NCBI RefSeq assembly: GCF_039555335.1
Contig: NC_092646.1
Location: 34,129,380-34,193,379 of the forward strand
Length of the DNA stretch: 64,000 nucleotides
Direction of reading: 5' to 3'
DNA from: Amphiura filiformis
Taxonomy: Eukaryota; Echinodermata; Ophiuroidea; Amphilepidida; Amphiuridae
Made by a program: the position numbers and the translations under genes. The notes under the pieces are model-generated. The model searched no databases, had not been told where the DNA came from, and saw only the letters and a list, made by a program, of their open reading frames with translations. Below, one piece after another: positions 1 to 11,222 of the stretch (position 1 is its first letter; every line of letters begins with the position of its first letter).

Positions 1-496
1 TAAATTTTTTTGATGAAAAACAAATGGCAAAAAAACAAAACAGGAAAACGACAGTATTGACGAAGTTGAAGCCCCATTCAAATATACATGTAGCTAATTT
101 ATATACTGTCAGTACCGGTATATAAATTACAGACTCACGTAAATGCATTATTTTTTGTCTAAGACACACGGTTTTCGGCTGAACCACTGCACTAGCAAGC
201 TATGTTAGCACATCTATGACAATGACGAAAGGTACAAAATCAGCCATAGGCCTTTAGATAGCAGAAGACACAAAAGTGGTGTTTTATGACCTTTGACATT
301 CTTTTGTGGCGAGTGACATGGTCTTTCAATTCACGCCGAGTGTCCTTGACAGGTTTGACTATGCTTCAGTGGTCATGAAAGAATTCAAAAGATAACCTCT
401 GCCCCAATAATCCCAAGTAATTGTCTGAAACTGCTCCTCGGATCATAAGAACTCAGTCCTCAAATGATAGTCATAATAATGTCCAAAATATAAAAA

Positions 497-655
497 TTAC
501 TGACTATCATTGAAGACTGAGTTCCGCAGTCTAGTATCCAAAATCTGAATTTTGATGATTTTTACGATCGTCGGGATGAAAAAAAATCAAAAGATGACTG
601 AATGGGCCTTTAGTTCCCTCTCCTTACCCTGGCAATATAAATCAAAGAAAAATAA
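497..655. repeat. Inner inverted-repeat arm, left
   Basis: This stretch matches the reverse complement of 1980-2150, including a block reading GATGATTTTTACGATCGTC and its partner. It nests inside the outer 1-475/3925-4328 arms. Confidence 0.75.
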
Positions 656-717
656 AGAAAGAAAACAAGAAAAGAAAATTAACCAAATTAAGGGATCTGG
701 AATGAGCGTTTTGAGCG

Positions 718-940
718 TTTCGATAGTATTTTTTGTGGGACATGAGAGCACATCAGACATATCGAATTGCATTCTGAATACGAAGAATGTCTTTCTGATA
801 TCAAATAAATTTCATTGTTTGAAATTCACGATATAATACAAATTTTATGACAAATTATTAAAATTTGATATTTTCACATTTTTGATAAATAACAGTCCTC
901 GAAGTAAATATCATAAATCTAATGTTATATTCTTAAACAG
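718..940. mobile_element. Partial copy of the TTAA-type MITE
   Basis: The sequence from the TTTTTGTGGGA block through GAGCACATCAGACAT and the GATATAATAC block matches one arm of the complete MITE at 10533-11179. Only one arm is present, so this is a fragment caught inside the larger foldback element. Confidence 0.7.
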
Positions 941-1186
941 TCCCTGGCATGATACCATACATGTATAGGCCTATGTATAGTAAATTTGTCTGCTTTATCT
1001 GTTTTGTGCTGTTTAAGCAAATAGTTAAACATAATTTCCATAAAATGTAAGCTTTTACTGTCAGCTAGATATGCCCCCTTTCAATTTTGAGCAGAACAAG
1101 TGAGGTAAAGCAAAGAAAATTGAAATTTACTACTACTAGCGCCAATGAATGTTATAAGATTGTAAAACGGTACGATCCTCTGGGTA

Positions 1187-1224
1187 GGGGTGTGTGTGTG
1201 GGGGTGTGTGCGTATGTGTGTCCT
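1187..1224. repeat. GT-rich simple repeat
   Basis: Short impure (GT)n/GGGTGT run. Open frames on both strands across it are by-products of the repeat. Confidence 0.6.
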
Positions 1225-1794
1225 GCACGCGTATTTTTTTCTGCAACTATAACGGGACGCAATACGATACCGATATGTTATAAGAATCAAACTTACAAGA
1301 AAGATGGCTCTTGTCAAATCCTACAATTCTGTCAGAGAAAATATGCATATTTGCATTAAATTTTTAATTAATTGACATAATTGATTAATTAATAAATATT
1401 TTATTTAATGAGTGTGATGGTTTTGTAGCAGATGACAGTGCTCATTCAAGCCTGTCAAGGTCAGTAAGTAGCCACTTGCTGAATGGATGGCCATGATCAG
1501 CTATCAAAGAGATGCGCAGCTGCCAATCACAGTAGAGGTTTGATAACATTTTGTTAAAAACCCAAATGTGATATAAGGACAAAGTTGTGCATGTTGGTAC
1601 TTAGTTGTTTGGATTCTTACGTTGAAATTCCCTTGTATTAGTATTTTTATGTGTAGTGTATAGTGGTCATAAATTATATAGCTTTTAAATTTTGGGCATT
1701 TTTGCTCTGTTGCATTCCATTATGGAATTTGAGCAAATCAATTACCGACACAAGCAGGTATACAGTGTATTATTTTATTTTTATTTCGTATCTC

Positions 1795-1892
1795 AGGAGC
1801 ACAGCTCACTTGGTAAGGCATCATAATTTGGTACACTAGAGCTTCGAACTTTAAATCGGAAGGTGGTGAGTTCGAGCCTCATCACGGTCACA
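1795..1892 (+). repeat. tRNA-Lys-like SINE head
   Basis: An A-box-like block (AGCTCACTTGGTAAGGCA) is followed about 65 bases later by a B-box-like block (GAGTTCGAGCC) inside a T-arm that can pair (GTGAG with CTCAT). The block ACTTTAAA resembles a Lys(TTT) anticodon loop. The A-B distance is too long and the acceptor ends do not pair, so this is a tRNA-derived SINE or decayed pseudogene, not a working tRNA. Confidence 0.6.
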
Positions 1893-1979
1893 TTAATTTT
1901 ATAAACCAAATATTGTTCGAACTTTTCATATTTGTTTTTCTTTTATTGTTTCTTTTCTTTGTCTTTTTTTTTCTTGTTT

Positions 1980-2150
1980 TCTTTATTTTTTCTTCATTTT
2001 TCTTTGATCCATATTGCCAGTGTAAGGAGAGGAGGGAACTAACGGCCCATTCAGTGATTTTTTTTCATCCGGACGATCGTAAAAATCATCAAAATTCAGA
2101 TTTTGTACAAGACTGCGGAACTCAGTCTTCAATGATATAGTCAGTAATAA
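1980..2150. repeat. Inner inverted-repeat arm, right
   Basis: Reverse-complement partner of 497-655 inside the large foldback element. Confidence 0.75.
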
Positions 2151-2169
2151 TCTTTTGGTCATTATGGGC

Positions 2170-2460
2170 GAATTTCTCGACGGATGGCTTAGCAGTTGGC
2201 TTGTCTAGCCTCAAGGCTTAAGAGGTCGTAAGACCAGGCTTAACTGAAAACGCGTTTCCCGATGCACGGCTACCATAGCCTCGAGGCTTCGTTAGCCAGT
2301 GGTCCGGGCTTGTAGGATTAGCCCCCAGGCTTCGTTGAAATTTGTATTTCTCGGAATCAGTCTTCTGTAGCCGTAGTCTACGCAAGCCTGTTAGACCGGG
2401 CTTACAGCGGCTTTTCTTGGCCCTGCCTCAGAGCAGGTCTTAGGTCGTAAGCCTTGGTCT
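2170..2460. repeat. Degenerate AGGCTT-rich repeat cluster
   Basis: Irregular repetition of AGGCTT/GGCTTA-type motifs. A matching cluster in opposite orientation lies at 3600-3920, so the two form part of the internal arms of the foldback element. Confidence 0.55.
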
Positions 2461-3024
2461 ATTTCAATTTACAAATTGTTTAAATTGTAATGCAAAGTTG
2501 TTCTTTCATATTTTGACGGTCTATCAATTAACAGGAGTAAGCAGTGGCGTAACTAGCGGGTGGGGGGGGGGGGTGCAGGGGAGCCCCCGATCTGAACTCT
2601 TGCCCCCTGCTTCACCCCCAAATGAAAAAGGTAGGCCTACTTCTGAAAGTTATTAATTAACCTCAAAATTGCATTTATTCCACTTTTGTACCATATATGT
2701 CACCGGTTTAGCTTATGGCATCTGTACGTGCATCATATCAAAAGGTGCTGCATTCACTATACTTCAAGACAATTTTTCCAACCCCTTCCTCCCCCCAATG
2801 TCAAAAAGAAATCTACGCTACTGTTCCGGGGGACACATTCGCTCAGTGCGACGAGGGTGTTGACGCGCTTACAAACCCAAACAACATGAACCCCCCCCCC
2901 ATGAAAATGTCTAAGTAATTAATTTAAGAAATTGTTTTGTTTACTTTGCTGTTGCTATCATAAGGCCTACTCATTTTGAATGATGACTTTTTTAGAGCAA
3001 CGAAAATAATAGAAAAAAACTACT

Positions 3025-3025
<1 letters not shown>

Positions 3026-3077
<52 letters not shown>
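3026..3077. repeat. (TCA)n microsatellite
   Basis: About 17 perfect TCA units, ending in TCATGAA. Confidence 0.95.
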
Positions 3078-3599
3078 GAAGACCTATATATATGTGATTC
3101 CACCTGTCCCTATCCAAGCCTTTAGTTTGATACTTGTATCTGTCCTTTTCATAAGTATTACAATATAATTTTGGAGTTGCCTATATTTACCAGGTTGGAC
3201 ATCAATTTAATACAATAGAAAAAGGGAAAAAATTAGTAAAGATATAGAAAATATTTGACACGAAACAATAATACATGCAGTATTAAAACAGAATTTACGA
3301 ATAAGATGCATTATGCTATATCTTCTACTTAATAATTATAAATATTGTACCAACTTCAAGTGAGATCTGAAAAAATTACTGAAAATATTAGCAGTAGATA
3401 GCACGTTGGTTGTCAAAATAATGTTTAGTTATGTTTTTGCACCAAAATATCCTTAAATAATGTTTTACTTTTGCAAACATGAAGTGTGAAACAACTTTTG
3501 CTTTACTTTTTAGTTTATTGTTTTTGCGATTGTAAAATTTGCTAATAAAAACATGAAGATAAAAAAAAAGTTGTGTACGGTATAAGCCCAAGCACAAGA

Positions 3600-3920
3600 C
3601 CGCGGGTCTTGGCTAGTCTTTGCGCTGGGAACATTGCGATAAATGAGACGGCAACCTTGTTAGTACGGTAAACGGTGAAGGACAACGGCTTATGCACATC
3701 TACCTACAACGGCCTATACAATAGCTTACAATTAAGTCGCTGGTAGAAAGGGACGAGGTTGTCAAGCGTTAAGCCTGCAAGGCCACTAAGACTAGGTTGA
3801 ATTTGCGTTTAAGAAATCCGGCTACAGCTAAGACTAAGGCTTCGAGACTGGGCTAGGCTTAGTAGCCTCAAGGCCACCTTAAGACTACGGCTTACTAAGA
3901 CTCCTGTCGGGAAACTCGCC
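3600..3920. repeat. Degenerate AAGCCT-rich repeat cluster
   Basis: Inverted counterpart of 2170-2460, rich in AAGACTA, AAGGC and GGCTTA motifs. It ends next to the right outer arm of the foldback element (GGGAAACTCGCCC here, matching GGGCGAATTTCTCG at 2165). Confidence 0.55.
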
Positions 3921-4328
3921 CTATACTATCATCAGTTGACGACTGAGTTCTTATGATACATCATCCGAAGAGCAGTTTCAGACAATTGCTTGGGATTGTT
4001 GGGGCAGAGGTTATCTTTTGAATTCTTTCATGACCACCGAAGCAGAGTTAAACCTGTCAAGGACACTCGGCGTGAATTGAACTGACCATGTCACTCGCCA
4101 CAAAAGAATGTCAAAGATCATAAAACATCAACTTGGTGTCTTCTACTAGTGGTTCAGCCCTAAGCCGTGTAGGCCTATTTAAGACAAAAATAATGCATTT
4201 ACGTGAATCTGTAATTTATATACTGACAGTATATATAAATTAGCTACATGTATTTGAATGGGGCTTCAACTTCGTCAATACTGCCGTTTTCTTGGGTTTT
4301 GTGCCAATTTTTTCATTAAATTTTTTAT

Positions 4329-5359
4329 AAAAGTAACAATTTGATTTTTTTTCACTTTCGCTGGGGCTTTGCAACGCGATATATTCAAAACTTGTATTCA
4401 CCTACTGTTATAGCATTAATCCGATTATTACACAACCTCACCAGCGTATTCAAGATATCCAATGCAAATAATCACCTAGATTATGACGTATCATACCGTA
4501 AATATGGCGGAGTACTCAAATTCATTCAACAAAAGCATGATTACAAGCTATTGCAATCTACCGCGACAGCTCGTCTCACACACATAAAAAATGCACAAAT
4601 ACGATCAAATAGGTTGACGACAACGTTTGATTGAATGCACTGCATTGTGCCATGATTACGGTGAAGGACACCGGTTCAATTCCTTTGTATGGAGCCAATC
4701 AATAATTTCACGCACATCCTCTATTATTGCCCAATTATTGCCCGGGATGATTGCACACTGTAAAAGAGCTATTGTTATAATGTTTGATGAAATCGTGTTT
4801 AACTACCGTATTTGCTTAAGAAGGGCACAATACAGATAAAGCAGACAGATTGACTATATGTGGTACATGTATATACATATTAATATAGGGAATGTGTGTG
4901 AGTCGAGTATTACCTAATTATAATAGGGGCGTATCCAAAAATGAATTCACGCCCCTTTCAAATGTCGAGCCAAAGTGCAGGCCCTATGGTACAAAGAATT
5001 GTACAGTGTGTTCTATTTCTGGGCTTCACAATACAGGTATGATTGTATTGGGTGACAGTTTTTGAACAGAACTTTTTGTTTTATCTAAATTTAGTATAAG
5101 CTTAAGAACATCGTGCAATGTAGGCTATATCAAACCACGGAGTATGTTGAATTCTGCACCCAAGACAACATGGTGCTCAATGCATCAGCTGATGCATGCC
5201 ATAAATGTGAATGTGTATATTATATGTTTTTAGCATGCAATGTAGCATTCATAATGTACATTTCAATTGCTTTTTGCCACAAATTTCAATGCTGCATGTA
5301 TGCACAATATAATCAATTGCTACACATTTCACATTTAATGTATGTACAACTATAATCAT
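4329..5359. other. No gene seen
   Basis: Open frames of up to 97 codons occur at 4341-4634, 4627-4839 and 5113-5355, but I recognise no family, splice pattern or coding bias. The stretch near 5330-5440 loosely resembles the interior of the element at 22120-23423 (CAGTGACCTT block). Confidence 0.5.
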
Positions 5360-5643
5360 TTGAAATTTTCCAGTGACCTTGTCCATATACCATGTAAATC
5401 TCTGGACATATCTCTATGACCATATTTGGGCAAAACAATTTACATGCGAAACAAATAGTATCAGATACTATCCCGATACTAGTATCAGGTACTATCCCGA
5501 TACTAGTATCGGGCACTATTTATCAGTGTCTCCCAGTAACAGTATCGGATAGTATCCCGATACTAATATCCCACTAGGTAGCGGGTACTATTCCGGTATT
5601 AGTATCAGAGACTATCCCGATACCTATTATATTTTGATATGGG
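5360..5643. mobile_element. Terminus of a minisatellite-bearing element
   Basis: A degenerate array of about 28-base units built on ACTATCCCGATACTAGTATC occupies 5455-5625. It is followed by TTTTGATATGGG at 5633-5643, which read on the other strand is CCCATATCAAAA, the same terminal motif as the element at 22120. The array supplies the GIVPDTSIGIV-type repeat in a minus-strand frame, which I do not consider a protein. No left partner was found, so the element is probably truncated. Confidence 0.55.
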
Positions 5644-5724
5644 TAGTTGTATTTTTGTGCTGAAAATCAGTTTAAACTTTTAGAAATTGTTTATCACCAA
5701 CACCTATGAACTTACATTCAAGTA

Positions 5725-6625
5725 AAGGGTGAGTCAAAAAAGTGCAATAGAGAAAAGAATCCATTTTTTAAATTTAAGAACCGAGTTGAACCTTTTAGGT
5801 TTTAAATTTTTTTAATATATGATATATCCATCAGTGACCTTGTGTGAACTTAAAAATCAAGGAATAAGCATTTACCGTTTTGTTTTTATAACACATTTGA
5901 TAGCGATACCCAATTTTAATGTTTGGCCAAGAGACATCTAAAATTTGAATGCCAGCCCACTCTATGTAAGGTAGATTTTGAACAACTTCCATTTTCTTAA
6001 CCTCATTGGCATTGAAATAAAATGGAGCACCCAAAGTGTTATTGCCCTTGATCTGGTTTAAGGAGAAGAAACATTGTTTGTTGTTATTTTCATTTCACCT
6101 GTACTTTACAGATGTTTATTCGCTATCAAAAACATACAAACTGATGAAGGCGGGTTTTTCAAATGTCAAAATGAAATGCGCTCAAATTGAAGTGGAGTGA
6201 ATTACAAAATATCCAGTAAGTTGGGTGTATTGGGATAAAAAAAACTGGAGTTGTAGTCGAGTGACATATGAAGGACTTAAAGTAAACTTAGAAAGTTTGT
6301 TTGAACAGAAAAAAGAAATTAAAATAACGCAAAAATTGAAGTTATTATCGAAGTTAAAGTCAGTTTCAAAGCTGGTACCTTTATCGTGCATTGTGGGCTT
6401 TTATTCAAAATACATGCTACCTCTTGGACAAATAACGGAATTGGGTATCGCAGCAAAAGGACTCATACAAATTAAACGGTAGTCGCGATTCACTTCATAT
6501 TTTCACAAAAGGTGGCTATTGAGTGTGACATTTATAGAATTTTTCAATAATGGGAAAGTTCGACTTGGTTCTTGCATACATATCGATTCTTTGCTCTATT
6601 GCACCTTTTTTTTTTACTCACCCTG
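5725..6625. mobile_element. TA-flanked MITE, Tc1/mariner-like, 901 bp
   Basis: The ends are inverted: AAGGGTGAGTC with GTGCAATAGAG on the left and the complementary CTCTATTGCACC with ACTCACCCTG on the right. Each end is directly flanked by TA (5723-5724 and 6626-6627). This fits a TA target duplication as in Tc1/mariner elements. Two short open frames inside (5831-6034 minus, 6225-6482 plus) show no recognisable transposase. Confidence 0.8.
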
Positions 6626-7553
6626 TAATACGTTATAGTTTTGATAATGCGTTATAGGGATAAAATATCGATAACGTTTATCGTACAATCTTTAAAAAAA
6701 ATCGATACTATTTGATTATATAAAGCCAGGGGGTAAAGAAGGGGATTCGCAGAAACGAAACTATACGTGTATAGTACATGGTGTTACGTAACCCAGTGCA
6801 AAATTTGCTACATTAGAGGAACCAATGCTTTTTAGTTTCTAACTACCCCTACGAACAAAACCTGAGTTGGTTCCATTTTTTTCGAATGTGTCTTCGGCGG
6901 CCATTTTGAAATTCAAAATGGCCACTATATTTAACCTTTTTTAAGCCATATTTGTCCCGAAAGTGCACAAAGTCATATTTTTCTTACTGATTATTTATAC
7001 CTTTGATTGTCAAATCCACTAAGAACATAATTAGGACCATTTTCTAGAATCCAAGATGGCTGCCAAATCCAAAATGGCCGCCAATTTGTCTAAAATGGTA
7101 TGCCAGCTATAAAGACATTGATTTCTTTCCTTTTTTGCTGATTTATTCACTACTTATGTTTTTGAGAATCCACTGAGAAATAAAAACTTAATTTGGTCTA
7201 TTTTCTCCAATCCAAGATGGTCTCTAAATCCAAAATGGCCGCCTTTTATTAAAATATGGCATACCGCTTTAGGCAATTACTATCATTGAGAGTAAAATAC
7301 ATGTATCTCATTTCTGTCAGATATGGATAAGAAAATGATTCTAAACATCTTAAATAGTGCAACAACATTGTTTAAGGAGAATATAGGTGTATTTCACCTT
7401 TCAAAATGGCCACCAAAGCTAATTTGTTAGCATTTATGCAATGAAATGCAGAAAATCGCGTTTTAAAAAGTTGAAATTTCAATATTGTAATTCAACTTTA
7501 GACGTTTATGATAGAGCTAACCTTGAGGCATTTTAATGCCTAGTTGTCATCAT

Positions 7554-8700
7554 CTATGTTATCAATATTTTCAAGTTCCTCAGCATAGCTGTATGGGTAC
7601 ACTCTTCATCTGCTCCACAAGCACATGCTTCTGTACAAGTCAGATTGTCAGGTCGTCTGCAGTAACATCTTCTGGAGCATTTGCTTATTCCACATCCGAA
7701 CCTAAGAAGCTCGACAACAGACTCGGGAGCTATTGCAATGTCTGAAAGGATAGGTACTGGAATGTTATCTGCATCACTCGACCATCCTTGCTTGAACGGG
7801 TCTGGAATATTTGGATTTACCACAAGGTCTTGACTTCAAATATATGCTTGCATATGGGCCCGCAGAATGTGTTGATGCCACGCACCAGAAGTTGGAGGGA
7901 TTTTATCAATCCCCCCTGGTTGGCTCTTGAAGTGTTTCCATCTCAGTTTGTCAACTGTGTTGGCCTGTAGGTCATTTTTGTGTGCCCATGAGCCTGCACA
8001 AAAACCTCTCATAGCCTGAAACAACACTTTGAGATGGCATTTCTGCATCACCAAGTTGACTCAGTGCTGTGAGTTCTTCAGGTGTTGCTTCAGTGAAGGC
8101 ATTGAAGGCAGTCTTCATGCCTATACCTCTGATACATGTATGTCCACATGTGTCGCATCCTGCTTTTGATGTCCCAACACGGATATGTATTGGTTTCAGC
8201 AAGATTTTCCTTCTGTTGTCACCTGTTCCCATAAGCATGATTGTCTGAAGACCAAGAACCGTTAGTCTTCGAAGAGCAATGACCATAACACCTATATTTT
8301 GGGTCATGATATGGACATTCTGTCCAGCTTCAGAGATCTCTGCTGCATGTAGCATGATTAGAGTGTCTGCTTCCTCTTGCGTACTAAAACCTGTCGATGG
8401 CTGAACATGATTCATGTTGCTTCTCACATGCAGACGTGTTACAGTGACTACTGCGCTTCAAAACTTTGTTTGCCAGGTAGATTGCGAGGGTGTCCTTAGT
8501 TTCATTGTTAGCCAAAAATAGCTTTGAGTCATGGATGGGGGTTGTGTCAGCAACAATGTAGGCTCTCGCTGATGATTGGACTCCTAACTTGCGATGTCTG
8601 ATTATATCTTTGATGAGTTTTCTCTTCCATAATTATCAAAGATGACACGGCAACCTTCATATTCACTGTAACACATCTGCATGTGAAAAGCAACACGAAT
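7554..8700 (-). pseudogene. Transposon-type PIN-like/CXC protein, broken copy (left arm)
   Basis: I recognise a protein family common as unnamed, multi-copy genes in invertebrates and fish. Reading from 8700 down, there is a stretch with CRVIFDNYG, then EEADTLIMLHAA followed by VMVIALRRLT and GTGDNRRKILLKPI. This arrangement resembles PIN/FEN-like nuclease folds with spaced acidic residues. A linker follows, and then a cysteine-rich end (CGISKCSRRC ... LTCTEACACG) resembling tesmin/TSO1 CXC motifs. Frameshifts occur near 7830, 7980 and 8430-8600, so no intact product is possible. The function is unknown; association with a transposable element is inferred from the palindrome and TIRs. The right arm carries the mirror copy. 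Confidence 0.65.
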
Positions 8701-9688
8701 GACGTTCAGACATCGACAGGTGTTAATACACAAGAGGAAAGCAGACACTCTAATCATGCTACATGCAGCAGAGATGCTGGAAAGAATGTCCATATCATGA
8801 TCCAAGATACATATATAACATACATACAACGGCTTTTTTATAGCGCAATTTCAAAGAAATGATCATTGCACTTTACAAAAAAACTTATGCTACTACTAAA
8901 GACTACAAGAAAACAAAAAACATGCAAAAGAAACAACATCAGCAATGGTTAAAAAGATGGGTTTTCAGGCTACATTTGAAAGTAGTAACTGTGGGAGACG
9001 ACCTAATGGATGAAGGAAGATTGTTCCAGATTCTGTTCCAGATTCCAGATACAGATGTTATGGTCCTTGCTCTTCGAAGACTCACGGTTCATGGTCTTCA
9101 GACAACCATGCTTATGGGGACAGATGACAACAGAAGGAAAATCTTGCTGAAACCAATACATATCCGTCTTAGGACATCAAAGTGTTGTTTCAGGTTGTGA
9201 GAGGTTTTTGTGCAGGCTCATGGGCACAAAAATTACCTTCAGGCTGACACAGATGAAAAACTGAGATGGAAACAATTCAAGAGCCAACCAGGGGGGATTG
9301 ATAAAATCCCTCCAACTTCTGGTGTGTGGCATCAACAAATTCTGCGGGCGCATATGTTTGTAGTCAAGACCTTGTGGTAAATCCAAATATTCCAGACCCG
9401 TTCAAGCTAGAATGGTCGAGTAAAGCAAATAGCATTCCAGTACCTATCCTGTCAGACATTGCAATAGCTCCCGAGTCTGTTGTCGAGCTTGTTAGGTGCG
9501 GATGTGGAATAAGCAAATGCTCCAGAAGATGTTCTTGCAGACGACACAATCTGACTTGTACAGTAGCATGTGCTTGTGGAGCAGATGAAGAGTGTACCAA
9601 TACAGCTGTGCTGAGGAACTTGGAAATACTGATAACATGGATGATGACAACTAAGCATTTAAATGCCTCAAGGTCATCTCTATCATAA
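8663..9688 (+). pseudogene. Transposon-type PIN-like/CXC protein, broken copy (right arm)
   Basis: This is the mirror copy of the left-arm pseudogene. It begins in the block homologous to CNTSACEKQHE, then shows the EADTLIMLHAA region at about 8735-8800 (frameshifted). About 230 unrelated bases follow (8815-9040). The TDVMVLALRRLT and NRRKILLKPI block lies at 9050-9180. A deletion removes the segment that in the left copy reads from AGCDTCGHTC to about MPSQSVV. The C-terminal part at 9375-9640 is in one frame and keeps CGCGISKCSRRCSCRR and LTCTVACACG. Stops and frameshifts near 9200-9340 make it non-functional. Confidence 0.65.
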
Positions 9689-10532
9689 ATGTCTGAAGTT
9701 GAATTACAATACTGAAATTTCAACTTTTTCTGCCAATTTAAAGACATTTTGGCGGCCATTTTGAAAGGTGGAATGCACCTATATTCTCCTTAAACAATGT
9801 TGTTGCACTACTTTAAGATGTTAACAATCATTTTCTTATCCATATCTAACAGAAATGAGATACGTGTATTTTACTCTCAATGATAGTAATATTGCCTAAA
9901 GCGGTATACTATATTTTGATAAACGGCGGCCATTTTGGATTTAGAGGCCATCTTGGATTGGAGACAATGGACCAAATTAAGTTTTTAGTTCTCAGTGGAT
10001 TTTCAGAAACATTAGTAGTGAAAATAATCAGCAAAAAAGGAAAGAAATCAATGTCCTTATAGCTGGCAGAACATTTTAGACAAATTGGCGGCCATTTTGG
10101 ATTTGGCAGCCATCTTGGATTCTAGAAAATGATCCTAATTATGTTCTTAGTGGATTTTGACAATCAAAAGTATAAATAATCATTAAAAAAATATGACTTT
10201 GTGCACTTTCGGGACAAATATGGCTTTAAAAAGGCTAAATATAGTGGCCATTTTGAATTTCAAAATGGCCGCCGAAGACACATTCGAAAAAAATGGAACC
10301 AACTCAGGTCTTGTTACCTAGGGTATAAGGGTGCAAAAAAACCTTGGTTCCACTAATGTAGCAAATTTTGCACTGACTTATGATATTTCTACGTAACACC
10401 ATGTACTAGTAATTCATCGATCTATTTCATCAACATGTTTCAATACTGATGTTTGTGTAAGAATTCATTAAATTACCGTTTAAGTCTGGAATGTTTTGTT
10501 CATTTTATAGTATCGTCTATGCGTGCCCTTAA

Positions 10533-11179
10533 GGAATCGGATAGCAACGTTTGCGCAGTATATTTGTGGGACCTGAGAGCACATCAGACATATTGAATTG
10601 CATTCTGATTACGAGGAATGTCCTTCTGATATTAAATAATTTTGATTTTTTGAAATTCGCGATATAATACAAATTTTATGGCAAATTATTAAAATTTGAT
10701 ATTTTTTATATTTTTGGAATTAACTAGTCCTCGAAGTGAACTTAATAAATCTAAATGATGTACGTTAAGTGTATGTAGCTGGGATGAAAAGCGGATAATC
10801 AATTTAAAATTTTGACCTTTCATATTGAAGATACACATTTTTTCCCAAAAAAGACCAACATATTTTTGGCGTTTTGGGGAAAAAATGTCTACCTTCAATA
10901 CAAATTTTCACACGATGGACGGCTTTTCACCCCAGCTACATACACTTTAAGTAGCCTACATATCATTAGATTTATACAATTTACTTCTAGGACAATTAAA
11001 TTTGCAAAAATATCAAGTTTTAATCATTTGCTATAAAATGTGTATTATATCGCGAATTTCCAAAATCTAAATGATTTGATATCAGAAGGACATTCCTCGT
11101 ATTCCAAATACAATTCAATATGTCTGATGTGTGTTCTCAAGTCCCACAAAAATACGTGAAAACATCGCTATCCGAGACC
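10533..11179. mobile_element. TTAA-flanked foldback MITE, 647 bp
   Basis: The ends GGAATCGGATAGC and GCTATCCGAGACC are inverted, and both are directly flanked by TTAA (10529-10532, 11180-11183), the target of piggyBac and Kolobok transposons. The whole element is a loose palindrome: GAGCACATCAGACAT, ACGAGGAATGTCC and GTATGTAGCTGGG blocks occur in both arms. It is non-coding. Relatives occur at 718-940, 23554-24524 and 30779-30935. Confidence 0.85.
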
Positions 11180-11222
11180 TTAAACAAAGGGCAATATATC
11201 CAGTAACTATACGTCAATTTAA

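Larger units (their letters stand above)
1..4328. mobile_element. Large nested foldback element, about 4.3 kb
   Basis: The first ~475 bases reappear as the reverse complement at about 3925-4328, with the same order of blocks (for example the TCAATACTG/CAGTATTGA end and the ATAACCTCTGCCCC block). A second, inner inverted pair lies at about 497-655 and 1980-2150. Two clusters of AAGCCT/AGGCTT-rich degenerate repeats sit at 2170-2460 and 3600-3920, also in inverted arrangement. No transposase is visible, so this is a non-autonomous long-TIR or foldback element. The left end touches the window edge and may extend beyond it. Confidence 0.75.
6772..10408. mobile_element. 3.6-kb palindromic element with two opposed gene copies
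   Basis: The ends are inverted copies (TAGTACATGGTGTTACGTA on the left, its complement on the right) and both are flanked by GTA (6769-6771, 10409-10411), a candidate 3-bp target duplication. Arms run about 6772-8445 and 8663-10408 with a ~215-base asymmetric spacer. The outer ~700 bases of each arm carry repeated CAAAATGGCCGCC and CCAAGATGGCTGCC motifs. The inner parts carry decayed copies of the same coding sequence in opposite orientation. The superfamily is uncertain. Confidence 0.8.

Noticed and set aside
1795..1892. Functional tRNA gene
   Set aside because: A-box to B-box distance is too long and the acceptor stem does not pair; it fits a SINE head better.
5455..5625. Regularly spaced repeats as a CRISPR-like array
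   Set aside because: Units are contiguous and degenerate with no unique spacers, and the setting is a eukaryotic genome.
5831..6482. Open frames inside the TA-flanked MITE as a transposase
   Set aside because: No DDE/D motif or helix-turn-helix signature is visible and the two frames lie on opposite strands.
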